A model generated the notes under the pieces. It worked only from the letters and a program-made list of their open reading frames with translations. It was not told the origin of the DNA and made no database searches. A stretch of DNA of 64,000 bases from Archilochus colubris (Eukaryota > Chordata > Aves > Apodiformes > Trochilidae). Position 1 is the first letter of the stretch, and every line of letters starts with the position of its first letter. The stretch spans positions 111,517,554 to 111,581,553 of the forward strand of contig CM041083.1 of assembly GCA_023079485.1 (NCBI GenBank). The letters run 5' to 3'. Made by a program: the position numbers and the translations under genes. This document shows positions 58,270 through 64,000 of the stretch, one piece after another.

Positions 58270-61200
58270 TTTCATTCCATTATAAAAGGAATAATCACTT
58301 AGAGCGGAGTATTGTGGATTTATGGATGATCTTGTCCCTCAGGTTTCAGTACAAAAATTTATTTGGGCTATTTACGTGGGATATCTACTGATAGGGAGCC
58401 AATGGATGGAACTTTCTAAATACTTCTAAGCATTTATTTTCAACTGTTGTCTATGCAAATTTCTGATGTTTTATTCTTCTAGTCACAAAAACTTGAAAAT
58501 CATACAGAGAAGTTAAATATAATTTTCAGCAAGGCATCATTCATAGTTATAATTACCCTATGACAACTCTTCTGTTGATTTTATTCATAAAGAAATGTAA
58601 GAGCCATCAGCTGCTGTGCAAGCTTCCCTTTTATTAATCTATCTGTGTTATGAAACTGGATTCAGAGCACCAAACACATTTTAGACAGTAATATTGCTTC
58701 ATTCACCATAAATCCAGAGATTTTAAATACTGTCTAAGAGGCAAAAGATTCTGCTTTGCATTATCAGCTTCAAGGGCTCTTCAGTACTTTTTGTGATATG
58801 ACTGCTTAGACACATGCCCAATGGCTTAACCAATAAGACAAATATTTTTCTTATTATTTTATTTTTGTTTTAATTTAGAAACTCTCTATTGAGCGACAGT
58901 TAGCACTAATTATCTTATAAATATTATGATATAAGCAAAACAATGGTAATTTGTTTTAAAACTTGATACTACTCCTTCACTTGCTCCATAAGCATTCACA
59001 AACTGAGATCTAGTTAGAAGGGATATGAAACTGAGAGCAGGAGAAGAAAAAATGTATACTATAGTTCCATACTTGTCAAAAAATCAGTCCAAAAATGCTT
59101 ACAGGAGTCTTTGAAATGAAACTTCTGACATACAAGGAAAAAAAATTATGAAAATTTATGACCATTATAAAATTATTTTTTTTCCCATCCAAACAATACT
59201 CATGCAATCATATAAATTCATGAATCTAAATTCACTTAAAAGGACATGTATATCCTGGTGGTCACCAGGGAATATATTCTTGACTCTTTCATTCCATGAA
59301 GAACTGAAAGAACAGTTTTTCCAAGTAAAATGCAATGCACAATGTTATGGTATTACTGAATCAGAGGCAAAAGATCTCTTGTTTACCATGAAATAAAGTT
59401 ATCTCCTATTTCCAGTCAGCTTCTAGTCAGCTTCTCATTTAATGAATTTCCCCATGGTTGAATGCTTCTACGTTTCTTACTAAAAAAGAGTTCAAGATTG
59501 ATGGGCAGGACACAGTCTAGTGTTGTATGCCTATTCTACTTCTCCTCTGCAAATACCTACTCAAATCCAGGTTTCATATTTTACTTTATTTTATTTTTTT
59601 AGAAGTGAGAAGATTTTTGTAATGAAAAGATTTATCATATTACCTGACAGCCTGAGATTTTGTCTTGAGAAGCTTTTGACTTTTGCTTTCTTTTAATGGA
59701 TGGAAAATCTGGCTCTTCTTTAAAATCTGGCATGAAAAAGTCCCATGCTGTTAAAGTGATACACCTTTGTCTCATATTGTTTCATTGAGAATTCACAGTT
59801 GAAAGATGCTGTAAAATTCCATGAAAATTTGACTTTCTTTATTAGTAAGATAAATTAAAATAATAAAAATATTAACATTGTTTTTCAAACTAATAAGTAA
59901 AAATGAATGTTCTAAAAAGGTAGATGTTTCCACTGTCAAAGCATCCGTGACTACAGTCCTAAACTGGGACAGAACCACCAGATTCCCACATTTAGTCAAC
60001 TAATTATGCAAGGAAAAGGGTGATAAACAAGATCACTTCTCCACCCTGATTTGTTTTCTTTACCCCCTCAATTACAAGGAAAAAAAATGGGGTATTGTTA
60101 AATTGGGTTGATTTCTTCAAGTCTCTAGGTCCAGCAATTAACTCAAAACCCTTTTTCACCTTCTTAAGTCTTTTATATTACAATGTAAATTACAGAAGCC
60201 TATTTTGAAGACTAAGTTTTCAGGCTCTATTGGTGGCAGGCTTAAAAAAAATTCGTAAGAATATCTTCTCTGGGTTAATCTTACATGGATTAAGAAATAA
60301 ACTAATTTGAATGGTAAATACAAGAACCTAGAATTTCAAGGCACAAAATATCTAAAACTTCTAAACAATCTGCTATTTTTTGTGATCATGTTTGATGAGA
60401 AATACTTTCACTACAAAAACATTTTCCCACAGTATAAGGTCGCATTTAGTAGAGGGGTGTACATAGTGCTCAGGGTTATGCAGTCAGGGAATGATGCTGC
60501 TTCTTTTTCTGCCTTATTTTTGATCAGGCACTTGGTTAGAAAACAGTAAATTAAATGAAGCAATAAAGAAGACTGGTCTTTTTGGCTAGGCTTGCTGAAT
60601 GCCACATAAGATACTTTCATTTTATTCTATTTTTAAAATTAAGGTTTCCTAGGAAATCGCTTCCCACCTTCTTTGATGGACATTGATATATTGCATTCTT
60701 TCTTTCTAAAAGTGTTCAAATTTCTTTCCAAAATTGCTGAACATCCCTAAACGCAGCTGAAGTCTTCCTAAAATATGGCCTGGTTATCTAGGCTGTGAAA
60801 TATTTCTACAGATAATACGTGGCATGTTTTTGATATATTTTGAGGTATTTACACAGCTAGAAAAGAAATCATTCAAACTCATTTAACAAAGGTTTTTCAG
60901 GGATAAGTTGGAACCTTCTTAAAGTTTTCTGGTTTCTGAAATGCTTCTATATTTATGCTGTGTACTTGACTTCATCGTTCTATATGAATGGCATCAACCA
61001 AGAGACAAAGTGCCCAGAACTAGTCTTACACAACAAATATCTCATTAAGATGCTGAACTCCAGTGAACCATGGAAAAAAAAAATAAAAATCAATCATATC
61101 TGCAGCACTGAAGAAAGGAAAAGCCTTCTTAGCTCTGTGCCAGTTAAATATATTTTTAATACCACTGCTAACAAATAATAATCCTTTGATTTTCTTTCCA

Positions 61201-64000
61201 AAAGCTCGCAAAGTTGCTAGCAGCTCCAGTAACTCTTCCAGTTTCTATTGTCAGCTCTGCCAGCCTCTCATAAATCTCACTAGTCTCCTACACCTCTCCC
61301 TCCAGAGCTCATGTTCCTTGCCTCAGATTTTGCCAGAATAAATCCCTATAATGTCACACAGGTTCCCCCCACCCCTTCTGCCCCCCTCCTCTAAGTCTGC
61401 CCTCCTGTCTAAGCAGGCCCCTGTTGTGTTTTTTAATTAGATGGTGTCCTTTCCAGAGAATGGGACTTGGAGGCAAAGAGGTGAAAAAAGGGTCACTGGT
61501 GATTTATTGCATGTATCAAGGCAGAGCTAGCTGGTAACTGCAAGACAGTAAACCTGAATAATTAGTTTTGTAGGGAACACTGGAAAATTTGGTACTCCAG
61601 TTCAGGTCAAGCCAGAAAGGAATCTGAATCATTATCTTCATCTTACTGAAACCTCTCAGGAAGCATAAAAACAGGTTATCTGTCAAGAATTCCCATGTCA
61701 TTGCTACTGATAAGAAAAGATATAATTCAAGAGCAACCTCTGAGATGGTTTTCTGGTTCTCGTTTGGGATCACCTAGAAACAAAGAGTACAAAAATGTAA
61801 ACTAGGATCTAATCTTTGAATTTTCTAAAATACTTGCATGTCAGCTATCTTGGACTTGCTTCAGGGAGACTGGTTTTCTTGTATGTATTCTTTGTAGAAA
61901 GTAGCATCAGCATCAGGAGCACACACTCTGATATTCAATTGTTAGAGAAAGAAGATGGAGGAAAAAGATTTTGCACCCTTTGTCTACATTGTTCCTGATG
62001 ACATTACTGTGGGATTAAAGCAATGTTACTGTTACCATCAGACCATCTAAAAACACACAGTCTTGCAGATAAAAATACCCACAGCTCTGGGAGATGATAA
62101 TATTGATAGCTCTTCCAGGGAGGTTTTTGTTAGCAGGTCCCACAGAACTCTACGAAGGAGGCAGCATTAGGGAAGGAGAGTTCTTGGCAGCCCTGTAAGA
62201 AGCTTCTGGTGCAGCCCCAGGAAAACTCTTAACTTCTCTGGGCCTGCGGTACCAATGCAACTCTTGGCAAGCTTACTTCCACCAGGGGAACATTTTCAGT
62301 AAATGGAAAAGAGGAAAATCAAATATATAGAACAATAAATTGTCACGTTCATAGTTAGTTCAGAAGGAAAATTTTAAAATGTATTAACAGCCAAAATTCA
62401 CAGGTAACAAAAGGAAGGAGTTCAGTCTTTCTTAATGAATTGGGCTGCACCAAGGCAAAGCCAAGGAGGGTTTTGCAGTAGGATGCCGGGGGACACTCGC
62501 TGGCTCTGCTGCCACAACAAAACCCACATCCTGACCATTTGCTTGAAGTTGTTGCTCTATCACCACCTTGTTGCAAGGGTATGGGTGACATCACATTTTT
62601 AGAGAAAAAAAGACCACATCAGTCAAATACTAATGCTGTTAAAGGCCAGAGAAGCTTTGTCACTGACTTTTGTTTGATCAGGATTTTATTTGCTTAAGTG
62701 GGAGTTTTAATGTCTTCTATCCTACAAACTTGCTATCCAGACTGCATACAAGCTAAAAGGGAGGTGCTAGATGAGAACAAAATTGTAGAATATTAAAAAA
62801 AAAATTGTTTATGCTTAATAAAATTTTTTAAAAAATCACAAGTTCCTTAATATTGCCTATTACTATGCATTTCCTCAGTTTGCTTCTAACTCATTTTAAT
62901 TCAGTCACAGAGCATGCTTTAAACAGTTCAGTGCTGCATTATGTGCTCCACTAGAGATGTTCAAGATCTTAATTGTTTGTTCTCTTCAGTATCCCTCACC
63001 CAAGAAGCTAATGAAAAATTCAGTCATGATGGTATTGTTTATGACATACATAGCTGTGACACATGGTAATTTTACAATCATTTCAAGACACCATGTGGTT
63101 TCTTTTGACATTTTGTGACAGGCTGTGTTATCAAGCATAATTGTTTGCACAGGAAACAACTATAACACGTGGTCCTTGGGACATTATGTTATCTCCTGAT
63201 AATGATGTCATTAACATGTGTATACTATAATTAATGACTACAAGAGCGATTCATTTCAGTAAGGCTTATGAATCCATTTCATCAAAAAAGGGAAAAGAAA
63301 CCTATAATCATTTGGGCTCAGATCCTGAAAGCTACTTACTTGCAACCTGCTGCAGCTACACGGGGTGACCCATTAATTGAGGCATATTAACCAAGAAGCA
63401 TTTATTTCTCAGTTATATTACAGAAGCTTGGATTAGAATCATTATCATAATGATTGTTCTCATAGAGATCAATGAGAGAAACAGGAACCTAGCAGTGCTC
63501 CAAAACCCTTTCTCACCCTATATCCTACCAAAGTTAGCCAGGGAACTATTACAGCTCATCAGTCTACAGAGCTAGCAGAATGAAGTTGAAGACGTGTAGG
63601 TAGCAAACCCACTGCAGTTAATTCCACCCCACCTTCCTCTTGCAAGCTATAAAAGACAGGAAAACACACACACATCCTTGCCTGCATGCCATGTAGAATG
63701 CAAAGTGTCTGAAAGGCACTTCAGAAGCTTTTTTGTGTAAAAAGTTTAATAGTTTCTACCCCTCACTGTTATAATGGACATACTCTTAACCGAGTAAAAT
63801 AGTCTATTTTTGTCATCATATTTTTGCAAACATACTTGACTGTTCAGTATTATGACCTTAGGTGTACCATGATTTTAGTATAATGCCTGTTCTGCTTTCA
63901 CTGCAAACTCAGTTTTGCTTTTCACTGTTTATAGTTTCCTGAAAAAAAAAAAAAAAAAAAAGATATATTTAGACCCCTTTAAATTTGTTTTCAAGTTCCG

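Overview
This is vertebrate nuclear DNA, almost certainly from a bird. It is AT-rich and intron-dominated, and it carries chicken-repeat-1 (CR1) LINEs with the typical avian 3' tail (repeats of the form ATTCTATG) and an LTR of a type common in avian genomes. There is no bacterial-style gene organisation. The species cannot be named from the window.

The whole window lies inside one minus-strand gene, DSCAM (Down syndrome cell adhesion molecule). Nine internal coding exons are readable between positions 47857 and 13086. In transcript order they encode Ig domain 9 (47661-47857, 44534-44630), FN3-1 (43005-43133, 36870-37037), FN3-2 (31575-31645, 25147-25387), FN3-3 (23556-23702, 21687-21842) and the first half of FN3-4 (13086-13219). 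The exons total 1,340 nt, all splice junctions are AG/GT, the phases chain without a break, and the joined frame is open. The protein matches DSCAM rather than its paralogue DSCAML1. The 5' exons (Ig1-8) lie beyond the right edge. The 3' exons (rest of FN3-4, Ig10, FN3-5/6, transmembrane and cytoplasmic parts) lie beyond the left edge.

The rest is intron. Positions 1-13085 hold an ancient CR1, a short CR1 tail, a 2.8-kb degraded CR1 with a solo LTR nested in it, and a CpG-rich patch. Positions 13220-21686 hold a diverged ~150-bp direct duplication and a (TA)n tract. Positions 25388-31574 hold the most unusual object: a 556-bp near-perfect palindrome with TG...CA ends, a 6-bp target duplication and a 73-nt tRNA-like centre. 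Positions 31646-43004 hold three further CR1 pieces and an isolated CpG-rich patch. Positions 47858-64000 are mostly featureless, AT-rich intron with simple repeats and one strong hairpin.

No other protein-coding gene, rRNA, functional tRNA, CRISPR array or operon is supported. The many short open frames in the introns look like chance.
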